The notes: a model not told the origin generated them from the letters alone. DNA of 64,000 nt from Streptomyces roseofulvus (GCF_039534915.1 NZ_BAAAWE010000001.1:3844001-3908000); one strand, 5' to 3'; counted from the first letter of the stretch, positions 41,722 through 50,723 are shown. Translations and numbers: made by a program.

Positions 41722-44398
41722 AACCCAGCTCCTCCAGGAACCCGTTCAAGCGCTCCGCCGCCGCCTCACGCCGTGCCTCGATGTCGCGCAGCGAAACCAG
41801 GTACTTCCGCTCCCAGCCCAAATAGGTGTCGATCAACTCGCGCCGCCTCCGCACGACATGGCCCTCCAGCTTCGACGCCAGGTCGTCTCGCAGGATGCCG
41901 AGGACGGCCTCGCGCGCGCCTTCCTCCGTCAGAGCGTCGCGCCGCTCGTGCAGGCGGGGGGTGGGGCGGTCGGGCTCGGCCGGGGGCGTCACGTCGAGGG
42001 CCGTCTGGCCGTCCGTCCCCTCCGGGGCGGCCTTCGGCAGCGATGGGGCGCGCGACGCGCCCAGGCCGTCCAGGGGGTAGAAGTCCTCCTCCAGCGCCTT
42101 CACCGCCTTGCCGGCCGCCGTGCGCTGCCGCTTCAGCTTCTTCAGGTCGGCCTCGCTGAGCAGGGCTTCTGCCACCGCCGGGTCGAGGGCAGGAGTGCCC
42201 TCGGAGTCCTCGCCGTCCTCCGAGACGCCCAGCGCCGCCGCGGCCCGTGCGGCCTCCGCCTCCTCTGCGGTCTTCACCGCCGCGTCGAGGCGGGCCTTCT
42301 CCGCGTCCGCCGCGGCGAGTCCCTTCAGGAAGTCGGGGGCGATCCGGGCCACGACCTTGTGCGCGTACGCCTGCCGCCGCTCGGCCCCGCTGCGCTTGCG
42401 CGCCCCGCCCGTCCACGGGTTCGGCTCCGGTTCGAGCAGGGTCTCCACCGTGTCGACCCAGCCCTCCACGACGCCCTTGAAGCCGTTTCCGGCCAGCGCC
42501 TTGAGCTCGTTACGGGCCTCCTGCCACCAGCCCGCGACCGCACCCGCCAGCGCGTGCTGGTCGAGGAGCTGGACACTGAGCAGGCGCGCGCGGAACGAGT
42601 CGATCAGGTCAGCCCGCAGTCGCGCGAGCTGGGCGCGCTTCTCGGACTCCGTACGGTCGTCGCCGTCGTACGGCGCGAGGGAGGCGATCTGCTCCGTCTC
42701 CGTCGTCCACCAGGCCTCGAACGCCTCCCAGAGCTTCGTCTCCCGCTGCTCGGCCAGGGCCGTCAGCCGGTCGGCGTCCGGTCGCCGGTCTTCCGGAAGG
42801 AAGTCGACGTACGCGTCGTCCGAGTCCTCGGCCCGCTCGGCGAACAGGTCCGTGACGCCGACCCCGTACGCCTCCAGGACCTGGGCCTTCTCCGTCGCCT
42901 CGATCTCGGCCCTCGGCACCCCGCCCGTCAGATGCGCGCGGACGTCCTGCGGCTCGGGCGGCGGGGTGTTGTCCACGTACCGACGGATGTTGAGGTTGTA
43001 GTTGTTGTCCCGGATCTCGTCGCGCTTCACCCAGCGGGCGAACCGCGGCACCTCCGTGCCCGCCTTCGCGTGGAACGTGGAGACGATCTTCTCCACGTGC
43101 TCCGGCAGCAGCACGTTCTGTGCCCGCTCAGCATGGAACTCACGGTCCGCGTTGATGAACAGGACCTGGTCGTCCCGGCCGTCGCGCTTGCGGCCCCGGG
43201 AGCGCAGGACCAGGACGCAGGCCGGGATGCCGGTGCCGTAGAAGATGTTGGCGGGCAGGCCGATCACGGCTTCCAGCAGGTCGTCCTCGACGAGCCTGGC
43301 CCGGATCCGCTCCTCCGCGCCGCCCCGGAACAGCACGCCGTGCGGCATGACGGTGAAGACGGAGCCCTCGCGTCCCTTCACCATGTGCAGCATGTGCTGC
43401 AGGAACATCAGGTCGGCCTTGCCCTTCTCGGAGGTCTGGCCGTAGGGCATGCGGTCGTCGATGTCGTCGATGTCCACCGCCCGGTAGTCCATGGAGAAGG
43501 GCGGGTTGCTGAGGACGATGTCGAACGACCGGTCCAGGTGGAGCGGGTTCGTCAGGGTGTCGCCGGTCTGCAGGTCGAAGTCGTGGGCGCGGTGGAACAG
43601 CATGTTCATGGTGGCCATGACCCAGGAGCCGTTGTTGGCGTCCTGGCCGGCCAGCGCCAGGTCCTCGCTGTCGTCGCCGTGTTCCTCGATGTACTCCTTG
43701 GCGTGGATGAGCATGCCACCCGAGCCGACACACGGGTCGTACACGTGGTCGCCGGCGCGGGGCCTGGCGAGCTCGACCATCATCCGCACCACCGCGCGGG
43801 GGGTGTAGAACTCGCCGCCCTTGGCACCTGCCGAGTCGGCGAAGTCCTTCAGCAGGTACTCGTACGCCGCGCCGATGACGTCGGGGAACTCGAAGTCCTC
43901 GCCACGCAGCCGCAGACTGCCGAAGTGGCCGATGAGCGCCTGGAGCCGCTTGTCCGCCAGCTTCGCAGCCGAGGCGCCGGTACCACCGCCGCCACCGATC
44001 CGGTTGAAGTTGATGTGGTTGAACAGGCCGCGCAGCCGCTCGTTGCCCTTCTGGCCCTCCATCGCGTCGAGCGCCGGCTGAAGGTACTTCGTGGCCACGT
44101 CGTCCACTGCCCCGGCCAGCCGCTCCCAGCGGGCCTCCGGCGGGACGTACATGATCCGCCGCGCCGTGTACTGGGCGGGCTCGTACGCCTCCTCCTCGGC
44201 CTCCTCGCGTGAGGCTCCGTTGGCCAGCTCCTGCTTAACGATCTCCTCGTACGCCGCCTCGAACTCGTCGTTGGCCCGCTTGAGGAAGAGCAGGACCAGC
44301 AGGAAGTCACGGTACTCGGCGGCGTCCATCGTGCCGCGCAGGATGTCCGCCGCAGCGAAGAGGTGGCGCTCCAGTTGGTCGAGCGTGAGCTTGGCCAC
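41711..44398 (-). CDS. hsdM: Type I DNA methyltransferase subunit HsdM (long form)
   Basis: 895 aa, much longer than the usual ~500. HsdM N-terminal helical domain (TLDQLERHLFAAADILRGTMDAAEYRDFLLVLLFLKRANDEF), then the N6-adenine methylase core: GEFYTPRAVVRMMVELARP, SAM motif DPCVGSGGM (from D221) and catalytic NPPF (N298). After ~480 a large charged, coiled-coil-rich C-terminal region (RRQAYAHKVVARIAPDF.., LEGHVVRRRRELIDTYLGWERKYLVSLRDIEARREAAAERLNGFLEELGYG) follows. It methylates adenine in the site chosen by HsdS. GTG 44398 follows GGGAG. Confidence 0.95.
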   Translation of the reverse strand: MAKLTLDQLERHLFAAADILRGTMDAAEYRDFLLVLLFLKRANDEFEAAYEEIVKQELANGASREEAEEEAYEPAQYTARRIMYVPPEARWERLAGAVDDVATKYLQPALDAMEGQKGNERLRGLFNHINFNRIGGGGGTGASAAKLADKRLQALIGHFGSLRLRGEDFEFPDVIGAAYEYLLKDFADSAGAKGGEFYTPRAVVRMMVELARPRAGDHVYDPCVGSGGMLIHAKEYIEEHGDDSEDLALAGQDANNGSWVMATMNMLFHRAHDFDLQTGDTLTNPLHLDRSFDIVLSNPPFSMDYRAVDIDDIDDRMPYGQTSEKGKADLMFLQHMLHMVKGREGSVFTVMPHGVLFRGGAEERIRARLVEDDLLEAVIGLPANIFYGTGIPACVLVLRSRGRKRDGRDDQVLFINADREFHAERAQNVLLPEHVEKIVSTFHAKAGTEVPRFARWVKRDEIRDNNYNLNIRRYVDNTPPPEPQDVRAHLTGGVPRAEIEATEKAQVLEAYGVGVTDLFAERAEDSDDAYVDFLPEDRRPDADRLTALAEQRETKLWEAFEAWWTTETEQIASLAPYDGDDRTESEKRAQLARLRADLIDSFRARLLSVQLLDQHALAGAVAGWWQEARNELKALAGNGFKGVVEGWVDTVETLLEPEPNPWTGGARKRSGAERRQAYAHKVVARIAPDFLKGLAAADAEKARLDAAVKTAEEAEAARAAAALGVSEDGEDSEGTPALDPAVAEALLSEADLKKLKRQRTAAGKAVKALEEDFYPLDGLGASRAPSLPKAAPEGTDGQTALDVTPPAEPDRPTPRLHERRDALTEEGAREAVLGILRDDLASKLEGHVVRRRRELIDTYLGWERKYLVSLRDIEARREAAAERLNGFLEELGYGA

Positions 44399-44475
44399 GT
44401 ACGGGCTCCCTGGGTGTGGCGGACGGTCGTCGGGCAGGCGGCTCGCTGCTCTGCCGGGAAGGTGCAGGCCCCAGA

Positions 44476-45219
44476 CTAGTAGCCGCTGAGGAGCAGCCCG
44501 TCCTCCACGAAGGCGAAGACGTCCGTGTACGGGTCCCACTTGTTCGGGTCGGGCGACTCGCAGCGCTCGTTGATCTTCTGGGCATGCTTCTTGGCGTTCC
44601 GGTAGCGGTCACCCTTCTCGTGCAGCACCTGGTCCCCACGCACATGTTTGGACTTCTGCTCGGTCACGGTGCGTACCCCAGGCCCGTACGTCGCCGCGAA
44701 CCCGGCGCTCGACCTCAACCGGCTGTTGGCGTCGCCGCAGACGCCGCCGAAGCTGCTGGTGTAGTTCGTGTAGTGGAGCAGTCGCCACAGTTCGAAGCAC
44801 GGGTGGGAGTAGGCGACGTGAACGCCCTCCTTGTCGGCCAGCCTCATGGCCTCCGCGATCCCTTGGTGGTCGTCGCGGTCGAAGAGCACCCACACCTGGG
44901 GCCAGTTCCAGTGCTCGCCCTTCTGCAGCCCGGCGTCCGTGGCCTCGCGTTCCACTGTGCGGAGAGTCTTGACAGCGTCCTGTACGAGCCGCAGGGGCTT
45001 ACGTAGCTTGCCCTCGGCGTTCGGGTTGGCGATGTGGGCCTGGACGGTCTCCCCGGCCTTCTTCGGGGTCCCGTTCTTCACGATCAGGTCGATGTACTCG
45101 GGCTCGGTGACCTCGCCCTCGGTGAAGACGTAGACCTGCCGAGAACGATGGGCACGGCCTCGTGTCGCCCCGCCTCCGCGCTTCCGGTTGATACCGTCCC
45201 CGCCCCGTGTCCTCGCCAT
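44476..45219 (-). CDS. rloB: RloB-like Toprim-type protein
   Basis: 247 aa. VYVFTEGEVTEPEYIDLI (E34) and VWVLFDRDDHQGIAEAM (D114, D116) form a Toprim-like acidic site; a conserved HPCFELWRLLHY segment follows and the end is charged. RloB is known as a restriction-linked ORF of unknown activity; the Toprim-like site suggests nuclease or RNase function. Its ATG overlaps the rloA stop (TGATG), so the two proteins are made together. It is 78 bp ahead of hsdM. Confidence 0.88.
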   Translation of the reverse strand: MARTRGGDGINRKRGGGATRGRAHRSRQVYVFTEGEVTEPEYIDLIVKNGTPKKAGETVQAHIANPNAEGKLRKPLRLVQDAVKTLRTVEREATDAGLQKGEHWNWPQVWVLFDRDDHQGIAEAMRLADKEGVHVAYSHPCFELWRLLHYTNYTSSFGGVCGDANSRLRSSAGFAATYGPGVRTVTEQKSKHVRGDQVLHEKGDRYRNAKKHAQKINERCESPDPNKWDPYTDVFAFVEDGLLLSGY

Positions 45220-46493
45220 CAGCTCTCTTCCGTCCCCGTCCGTGCCAGCTCGTCCGTGCGCAGCAGCCGCCGCCCGATCTGCCCCTCCGACACTCTCGGC
45301 ACCGCTCCGAAGGAGCCTGCGAGGTAGGAGGCCATCAGGTCCTCCTCCTCCGTGGGCTCCCAGTCGGCGACCGACGACAGGACGGTGGCGCCTTGCTCGT
45401 CCTTCTCCGTCAACCAGATCTGGCCGGGCTGGAGCAGCCGCCCACCTCCCGGCGACCGGAGGAGGGAGGGATCGTGGCCTGTGAAGAGAAGCTGGGCACC
45501 CTTCCGGTTGACCCTGGGCGACTGGAAGAGGCGGACGACCTCGGCCGCGAAGCGTGGATGGAGGCTGGCGTCCAGCTCGTCGACGAGCAGGACCGCCCCA
45601 GTGTCGAGGGCCAGCAGGAGCGGGCCGATCAGGGCGAACCAGGAGCGGGTGCCCCAGGACTCCGACGACCAGTCCATGAGAGTCGTTCCGCCACCTCCGG
45701 TGTGTGACAGCCGGACCAGCGGACGGCCGGACGAGGTCTGCTCGACCTCCACCCCGGCGATACCGAGATCCGCCACGCGCAGCAGCTCCTCGGCGCGCCT
45801 CCGGAACTCCTCGCTGCTCAGCAACCGCAGGGCCGTGTATGCCTCGCGCTGCGTGCGTTCCGTCTCCGGAGTGACGTCCCAGAGGTTGTCCCGGAACCAG
45901 TCGAAGACGGGCGTGAGCTGCTCGTGGCTGGCGTTGCCCGCGCGGGTGAGTAGCAGGGCGTCCGGAGTTGCCATGCGGGTCAGCCCGGCCCGGTCGTGCA
46001 GACGGTCACCGGGGAAGTCGATCAGCTTCTCGCGGCTCGCGTCCCGCTCGTACCAGACCTGTCGGCGGCCCTTGGGATAGGCATAGAGCCACTCCGCCTC
46101 GACTCTGCGAGAGCCGAGCTCAAAGCCGTAAGTCCAGCGGACGCCGTCCTCGAGGAGGATGTCCGCCTCGTAGAGGGAGGTCTCGGAGGCGGCCTTCGCG
46201 TCCAAGGCGAATTCCTCGCGAGGGATGCCGTCGTACGAAGTCCAGTCGGTGTAGGAACGCAACACCGCGTGACGCATGTTCTTCAGGGCGGCGACGACAT
46301 TGGACTTGCCCGAGGCGTTGGAGCCGAAGACTCCCAGAACGGTGTGGACGGGGAGCTTCCTGCCGTCGGAGAGCGTGGTCTCGCGGGCCGCGGCACGCTC
46401 GGCCTCGGCGTCGGCGTCGTCGAGCGCCACGAACGACAGCTCCTGCTCGTCGCGCAGCGACCGCACGTTCGCCACCCGGAATCTCAGCAGCAT
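45219..46493 (-). CDS. rloA: RloA-like AAA15 ABC-type ATPase
   Basis: 424-aa SMC/ABC-type ATPase. FRVANVRSLRDEQELSF begins the fold; Walker A is GVFGSNASGKSN (57-65); Walker B is AVLLVDELDASLHPRF (D305-E306), with the H-loop FTGHDPSLL after it. It resembles the ATPase partner of two-gene defence systems such as PARIS (AriA) and retron/OLD-like modules. Together with RloB it probably senses an invader and activates the Toprim effector. ATG 46493 has GAGGGAGACAGG upstream; a TAATCT -10-like box is at 46520-46515 (minus). Confidence 0.9.
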   Translation of the reverse strand: MLLRFRVANVRSLRDEQELSFVALDDADAEAERAAARETTLSDGRKLPVHTVLGVFGSNASGKSNVVAALKNMRHAVLRSYTDWTSYDGIPREEFALDAKAASETSLYEADILLEDGVRWTYGFELGSRRVEAEWLYAYPKGRRQVWYERDASREKLIDFPGDRLHDRAGLTRMATPDALLLTRAGNASHEQLTPVFDWFRDNLWDVTPETERTQREAYTALRLLSSEEFRRRAEELLRVADLGIAGVEVEQTSSGRPLVRLSHTGGGGTTLMDWSSESWGTRSWFALIGPLLLALDTGAVLLVDELDASLHPRFAAEVVRLFQSPRVNRKGAQLLFTGHDPSLLRSPGGGRLLQPGQIWLTEKDEQGATVLSSVADWEPTEEEDLMASYLAGSFGAVPRVSEGQIGRRLLRTDELARTGTEES

Positions 46494-46555
46494 CCTGTCT
46501 CCCTCATGGCGGCCAGATTAGTCACACCATCCCTCCTCCCGTCGGCGAAACATGA

Positions 46556-46585
46556 CGGCGGTCGGCGCTTACACGCCGACCGCCG
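46556..46585. terminator. purA terminator
   Basis: 12-bp perfect stem around CGGCGGTCGGCG with 6-nt loop CTTACA, starting 12 bp after the purA stop. It separates core purA from the accessory island. Confidence 0.85.
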
Positions 46586-46596
46586 CTCAATGCGTC

Positions 46597-47880
46597 CTAC
46601 AGGAAGGAGTTGATCTCGATGGTCTCGGTGCGGCCGGGGCCGACGCCGATGGCGGAGATCGGGGCGCCGGACATCTCCTCCAGCGCCTTCACGTAGTTCT
46701 GCGCGTTCTTCGGGAGGTCCGCGAAGGTCTTGGCCTTCGTGATGTCCTCCGACCAGCCGGGCAGGGTCTCGTAGATCGGCTTCGCGTGGTGGAAGTCGGT
46801 CTGGGAGTACGGGAGCTCCTCGACGCGCTTGCCGTCGATCTCGTACGCGACGCAGACCGGGATCTCCTCCCAGCCGGTCAGCACGTCCAGCTTGGTGAGG
46901 AAGAAGTCGGTCAGGCCGTTGACGCGGGTGGCGTAGCGGGCGATGACCGCGTCGAACCAGCCGCAGCGGCGGTCGCGGCCGGTGGTGACGCCGCGCTCGC
47001 CGCCGATGCGGCGCAGCGCCTCGCCGTCCTCGTCGAAGAGCTCGGTCGGGAACGGACCGGCGCCGACGCGGGTGGTGTACGCCTTGAGGATGCCGATGAC
47101 CCGGTTGATCTTCGTCGGGCCGACGCCGGCGCCGGTGCAGGCACCGCCGGCGGTCGGGTTGGAGGAGGTGACGAAGGGGTACGTGCCGTGGTCCACGTCC
47201 AGGAGGGTGCCCTGGCCGCCCTCGAAGAGGACGACCTTGCCCTCGTCGATGGCGTTGTTGAGGATCAGGGTGGTGTCCGCGACGTACGGCTTGATCTGGT
47301 CCGCGTACTGGAGCATCTCCTCGACGATCCGGCCGGACTCGATCGCGCGGCGGTTGAAGACCTTGGCGAGGAGCTGGTTCTTCTGCTCCAGGGCCGCCTC
47401 GACCTTCTGCTCCAGGATCGACTCGTCGTACAGGTCCTGGACCCGGATGCCGACGCGGTTGATCTTGTCGGCGTAGGTCGGGCCGATGCCGCGGCCGGTG
47501 GTGCCGATCTTGCGCTTGCCGAGGAACCGTTCCGTCACCTTGTCGAGGGTGACGTTGTACGGGGTGATCAGATGGGCGTTGCCGCTGATCAGGAGCTTCG
47601 ACGTGTCGACGCCGCGCTCGTTCAGTCCGCTCAGCTCGGAGAGCAGGACCGCCGGGTCGACGACGACACCGTTTCCGATCACCGGGGTGCACCCCGGGGA
47701 GAGGATTCCGGAAGGGAGGAGGTGCAGCGCGTACTTCTGGTCGCCGACGACGACCGTGTGGCCGGCGTTGTTGCCGCCCTGGTAACGCACCACGTAGTCC
47801 ACGGATCCACCGAGCAGGTCGGTGGCCTTTCCCTTGCCCTCGTCACCCCACTGAGCACCGAGCAGCACAAGTGCGGGCAC
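46597..47880 (-). CDS. purA: Adenylosuccinate synthetase
   Basis: 427 aa, full length. It joins IMP and aspartate with GTP, the first step from IMP to AMP. The N-terminus MPALVLLGAQWGDEGKGKATDLLGG is the phosphate loop with catalytic Asp13 equivalent, GGNNAGHTVVV and TTGRGIGPTYADK follow, then FEGGQGTLLDVDHGTYPFVTSSNPTAGG and the GTP-binding end VGPGRTETIE. Start GTG 47880 with GGAAGGGG. A hairpin lies in the leader. Confidence 0.98.
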   Translation of the reverse strand: MPALVLLGAQWGDEGKGKATDLLGGSVDYVVRYQGGNNAGHTVVVGDQKYALHLLPSGILSPGCTPVIGNGVVVDPAVLLSELSGLNERGVDTSKLLISGNAHLITPYNVTLDKVTERFLGKRKIGTTGRGIGPTYADKINRVGIRVQDLYDESILEQKVEAALEQKNQLLAKVFNRRAIESGRIVEEMLQYADQIKPYVADTTLILNNAIDEGKVVLFEGGQGTLLDVDHGTYPFVTSSNPTAGGACTGAGVGPTKINRVIGILKAYTTRVGAGPFPTELFDEDGEALRRIGGERGVTTGRDRRCGWFDAVIARYATRVNGLTDFFLTKLDVLTGWEEIPVCVAYEIDGKRVEELPYSQTDFHHAKPIYETLPGWSEDITKAKTFADLPKNAQNYVKALEEMSGAPISAIGVGPGRTETIEINSFL

Positions 47881-47961
47881 AGGCGTACACCCCTTCCGGG
47901 TGGGGCATGTCCAAGGTCAGATGGCGTACGCCGCCTCACCGGTGTGCCCCGGAATAGACGA

Positions 47962-47989
47962 AGCCCCTGGCGCAATAGCGCAAGGGGCT
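47962..47989 (-). promoter_or_regulatory. Hairpin at the start of the purA leader
   Basis: Arms AGCCCCT/AGGGGCT enclose an inner GCGC-AATA-GCGC helix. It lies between divergent purA and the DAGK-like gene, just downstream of a TAGCAT -10-like box on the minus strand (48005-48000), so it would form the first 30 nt of purA mRNA. Confidence 0.45.
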
Positions 47990-48023
47990 CTTGCACAAAG
48001 ATGCTACCCGAGGAAGGACCGAG

Positions 48024-48845
48024 GTGTCGGATCACGACCAGCTGCTGGTCATCGTCGACCCGGTCGCCCGCCGAAGTGACGGCGAGTCCGTACGGATCGC
48101 GAAGGATGTCCTGTCCGCGGGCGCGGAAGCGAAGATCTGCCTGCCGGACTCCCCCGAGGAATTCTCCCGGGCCCTGTCCCGGCGCGGCTCCCGGCGCCCC
48201 GTCGTGCTGGGCGACGACCGGGCGCTGCTGCGCGCGGTGGCCCTGCTGCACCGGGACCGGGCGCCGCTCGCGCTGGTCCCGATCGGGCCGCCGGACGCGC
48301 TGGAGGTCGCGTACGGCCTCGGCGTGCCGCGCTCGGCGGTGGCGGCGGCCCGGACGGTCCTGGACGGGGCGGTGCGGAGCCTGGACCTGCTGGTGGACGA
48401 CAGCGGCGGGGTGGTCCTCGGCGATCTGCGGCTGCCCGCGCTGCCGGCGCCCGCCGCCGGCAGCGCGCCCTCCGTCTGGGGGACCTGCCGCTCGCTGGTC
48501 CGCACCCTGGTGCGGCCGGCCGTGCCGCCGGTCCTCTCGGTGCCGGTGCACCGGCTGCGGGTGGAGGCGGACGGGGTGCTGCTGGCCGACGTGGACGCGC
48601 CGGTGGCGGCGGTGACCGCCCGCCCGGTGGACGGCGGCGGCGGTACGGCGGAGGTGACGGTGCACCCGGCCGGGCCGGCCGGCGCGCCGCGCCGGGCCGT
48701 CGCGGGCACCCTGACGGTCTCCGGCCCGGACTTCCGCTACCGCGCGGACGGGCGGGTGACGGGACCGGTCCGCCGCCGCACGTGGACGGTCCGGGCGGCC
48801 GGCTGGGGGCTGACCCTGCCCCGGGACGCGGATCCGCCGGCCTGA
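48024..48845 (+). CDS. Diacylglycerol-kinase-like protein with degenerate active site
   Basis: 273 aa with the shape of the DAGK/sphingosine-kinase catalytic family: LLVIVDPVARRSDGESVRIAKDVLSAGAEAKICLPDSPEEFSRALSRRGSRRPVVLGDDRALLRAVALL, then LALVPIGPPDALEVAYGLGVPRS, then a C-terminal beta domain. The family's GGDGT nucleotide motif is here GDDRA and NDFA is PDAL, so kinase activity is doubtful. GTG 48024 follows AGGAAGGA. It is divergent from purA. Confidence 0.8.
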   Translation: MSDHDQLLVIVDPVARRSDGESVRIAKDVLSAGAEAKICLPDSPEEFSRALSRRGSRRPVVLGDDRALLRAVALLHRDRAPLALVPIGPPDALEVAYGLGVPRSAVAAARTVLDGAVRSLDLLVDDSGGVVLGDLRLPALPAPAAGSAPSVWGTCRSLVRTLVRPAVPPVLSVPVHRLRVEADGVLLADVDAPVAAVTARPVDGGGGTAEVTVHPAGPAGAPRRAVAGTLTVSGPDFRYRADGRVTGPVRRRTWTVRAAGWGLTLPRDADPPA

Positions 48846-48897
48846 GGGTGTTCGCGCCGGTCCGCGGGGGTTACCTTCGTCCGCGGGAGTGACGGGT

Positions 48898-50250
48898 GTG
48901 ACCTGGGGGGCGCAAGTGGCACGGGCTCTGGATCTGCCGGCGACGGCTGAGGCGCTGGCGGCGTACCGGCGGGGCGGCGGCGGACTGCTGGCGGGCGGTG
49001 CGGTCCTGGCGGCCCTCGCGGTCGGCGTCGGGACGTTCACCGACGGCGCCGAACTGGTCACGTGGATCGTGGCGGGCGCGGCGGCGTCCGTCTTGCTCGG
49101 CCTCGGCCGTTTCGCCTACGCCCGCCGCTTCCGCCGGATCCTGTCGGCGGGCCCCTGGTCGGCGCATCCCGCCACCGCCTTCTCGCGCGCCATGTCCGGC
49201 GAGGCCGTCGTCCTGACGGCCCCGGACGGCGCGGGCCGGTGGGTGCTGCGGCCGATCGCGTCGCGGGCCCGCTGGGCGGCGGTCCGGCCGGTCCCGGTGG
49301 GCGTGCTCTGGTGGTGCGGCGACCCGGCGGCGGGCGGGGTGCTCGCGGCGCCCGGCGGCGGCGAGCTCTTCCGGGCGAAGCCGGTGCGGGGAGCGGCGGC
49401 GCGGCGGCGGGCCGTGGCCCGCGCCGAGCAGGCGGGCCTGGCGGGCCTGCCGTTCCCGGCCCAGCCGCAGGCCGCCGCCGACGCGGAGGCCCGGCCGCGG
49501 GCCGCCGCCGTCGCCGACGCGGAGTCCCCGGCGGCGGCCGTCGCCGCTCCGTCGGCGCTCACGTACGCCCGCCTCGCCGCCCACGCCGAGGGGTGGGCGG
49601 CCGCCGGCCGGAACGCGCGGACGCGCCGTCCGGAGGCGGACGTGCGCGCGGTGCCGTGGTGGCGGGTGCGGACGCTGCGCCGGATCGCGGGGCTGACCCA
49701 GGTGGGTGGCGCGGCGGCGGTCACGGCGGTCATGGGCGGCCTGCTCGCGCTCGACGTGATCTGGCCCGAGCCGGGGTCCGGCGGGCCGGACGTGCTCACG
49801 AGCTCCGTGCTGCTGCTCCTCGGCGCGGGCTGGCTGGTGTGGGCCTGCTTCGCCGCGTGGACGCGGGGCGTGCCGGTCGTCCGGGTCCTGGTGCGGGCCG
49901 CGACCGCTCCCGTACCCGTCGAGCGGCGGTACGCGCTCGTGCCCGAGCCGGTCGGCGAGGGTGCCCTGCTGGTGGTCTTCCCGGCCCACGGCGGACCGGA
50001 CGACCGGCCCGAGGGGGTCCTGCCGCTGCTGCCGCCGGACCGGCCGGTGGAGCCGACCGGGACGGTGGAGCTGCGCGGCTGGCTCGACCGCGACGGGGAG
50101 CCGGGCGGCGACGGGGACGCGGTGGTCGTGGCGTGGTGCGGGGAGCGGCCGCTGTGGCCCGCCGGACCGTACGGGGAGGCCGGTTCGCGCACGGCCGCCG
50201 AGCTGCTCGACGGGCCGGCCCTGGTGATGGAGCCCGAGCGTCAGTCCTGA
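48898..50250 (+). CDS. Four-TM membrane protein, unknown function
   Basis: About 450 aa. Two membrane helices at ~30-48 and 52-73, a cytoplasmic region with an Ala-rich linker (about 180-220), two more helices (about 268-290 and 297-315), and a C-terminal beta domain with VERRYALVPEPVGEGALLVVFPAHGG and PVEPTGTVELRGWLDRDG. GTG 48898 has GGGAG 7 nt upstream; GTG 48889 is less well placed. Not recognised. The end overlaps the convergent regulator gene by 10 bp. Confidence 0.75.
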   Translation: MTWGAQVARALDLPATAEALAAYRRGGGGLLAGGAVLAALAVGVGTFTDGAELVTWIVAGAAASVLLGLGRFAYARRFRRILSAGPWSAHPATAFSRAMSGEAVVLTAPDGAGRWVLRPIASRARWAAVRPVPVGVLWWCGDPAAGGVLAAPGGGELFRAKPVRGAAARRRAVARAEQAGLAGLPFPAQPQAAADAEARPRAAAVADAESPAAAVAAPSALTYARLAAHAEGWAAAGRNARTRRPEADVRAVPWWRVRTLRRIAGLTQVGGAAAVTAVMGGLLALDVIWPEPGSGGPDVLTSSVLLLLGAGWLVWACFAAWTRGVPVVRVLVRAATAPVPVERRYALVPEPVGEGALLVVFPAHGGPDDRPEGVLPLLPPDRPVEPTGTVELRGWLDRDGEPGGDGDAVVVAWCGERPLWPAGPYGEAGSRTAAELLDGPALVMEPERQS

Positions 50251-50723
50251 GCGGCCCGCGCCGCCTTCCGCTCCTTCCAGCGCTCCAGCATCAGGGCCAT
50301 CTCCTCCTGGAGGAAGGCGAAGAAGTCGGCGGTCTCGGCGGTGCGGGCGCCGGCCGCCGTGTCGGGGCCGAGGGTGTCGGCGCCGTCGCGGAGGACCTTC
50401 TCCCAGCGGGTCAGGATCTGGTCGCGGCGGGTGAAGGTCTCGTACCAGATCTCGTTGTGGAGCACGTACCGCTCGCGCCGGGTGCCCGGTTCGCGTTCGC
50501 GGGCGACCATGCCCACCTGGGTGAGGTAGCGGACCGCGCCGGAGACGGCGGCCGGGCTGATCCTGAGCTGTTCGGCGAGCTCCGCCGAGGTCAGCGAGGC
50601 GGTCTCGGAGGCGAGCAGCGCGGCGAAGACTCTGGAGGCCATCCGCTGCATGCCCGCCTCGGTCATCTCCGCGGCGAAACGCTCCACGAATCGGGACACG
50701 GCTTCCTCGTCGCTCCTGGTCAT
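50241..50723 (-). CDS. GbsR/MarR-family regulator
   Basis: 160 aa. Winged helix: AGMQRMASRVFAALLASETASLTSAELAEQLRISPAAVSGAVRYLTQVGMVARERE, then wing EREPGTRRERYVLHNEIWYE, and a C-terminal dimer helix (FLQEEMALMLERWKERKAAR). It diverges from an ABC exporter operon, with a palindrome between, and most likely represses it. Confidence 0.9.
   Translation of the reverse strand: MTRSDEEAVSRFVERFAAEMTEAGMQRMASRVFAALLASETASLTSAELAEQLRISPAAVSGAVRYLTQVGMVAREREPGTRRERYVLHNEIWYETFTRRDQILTRWEKVLRDGADTLGPDTAAGARTAETADFFAFLQEEMALMLERWKERKAARAAQD

Noticed and set aside
31396..46596. Integrated plasmid, ICE or prophage
   Set aside because: No integrase, replication, transfer or phage structural genes and no flanking att-like repeat or tRNA; only an IS and defence genes.
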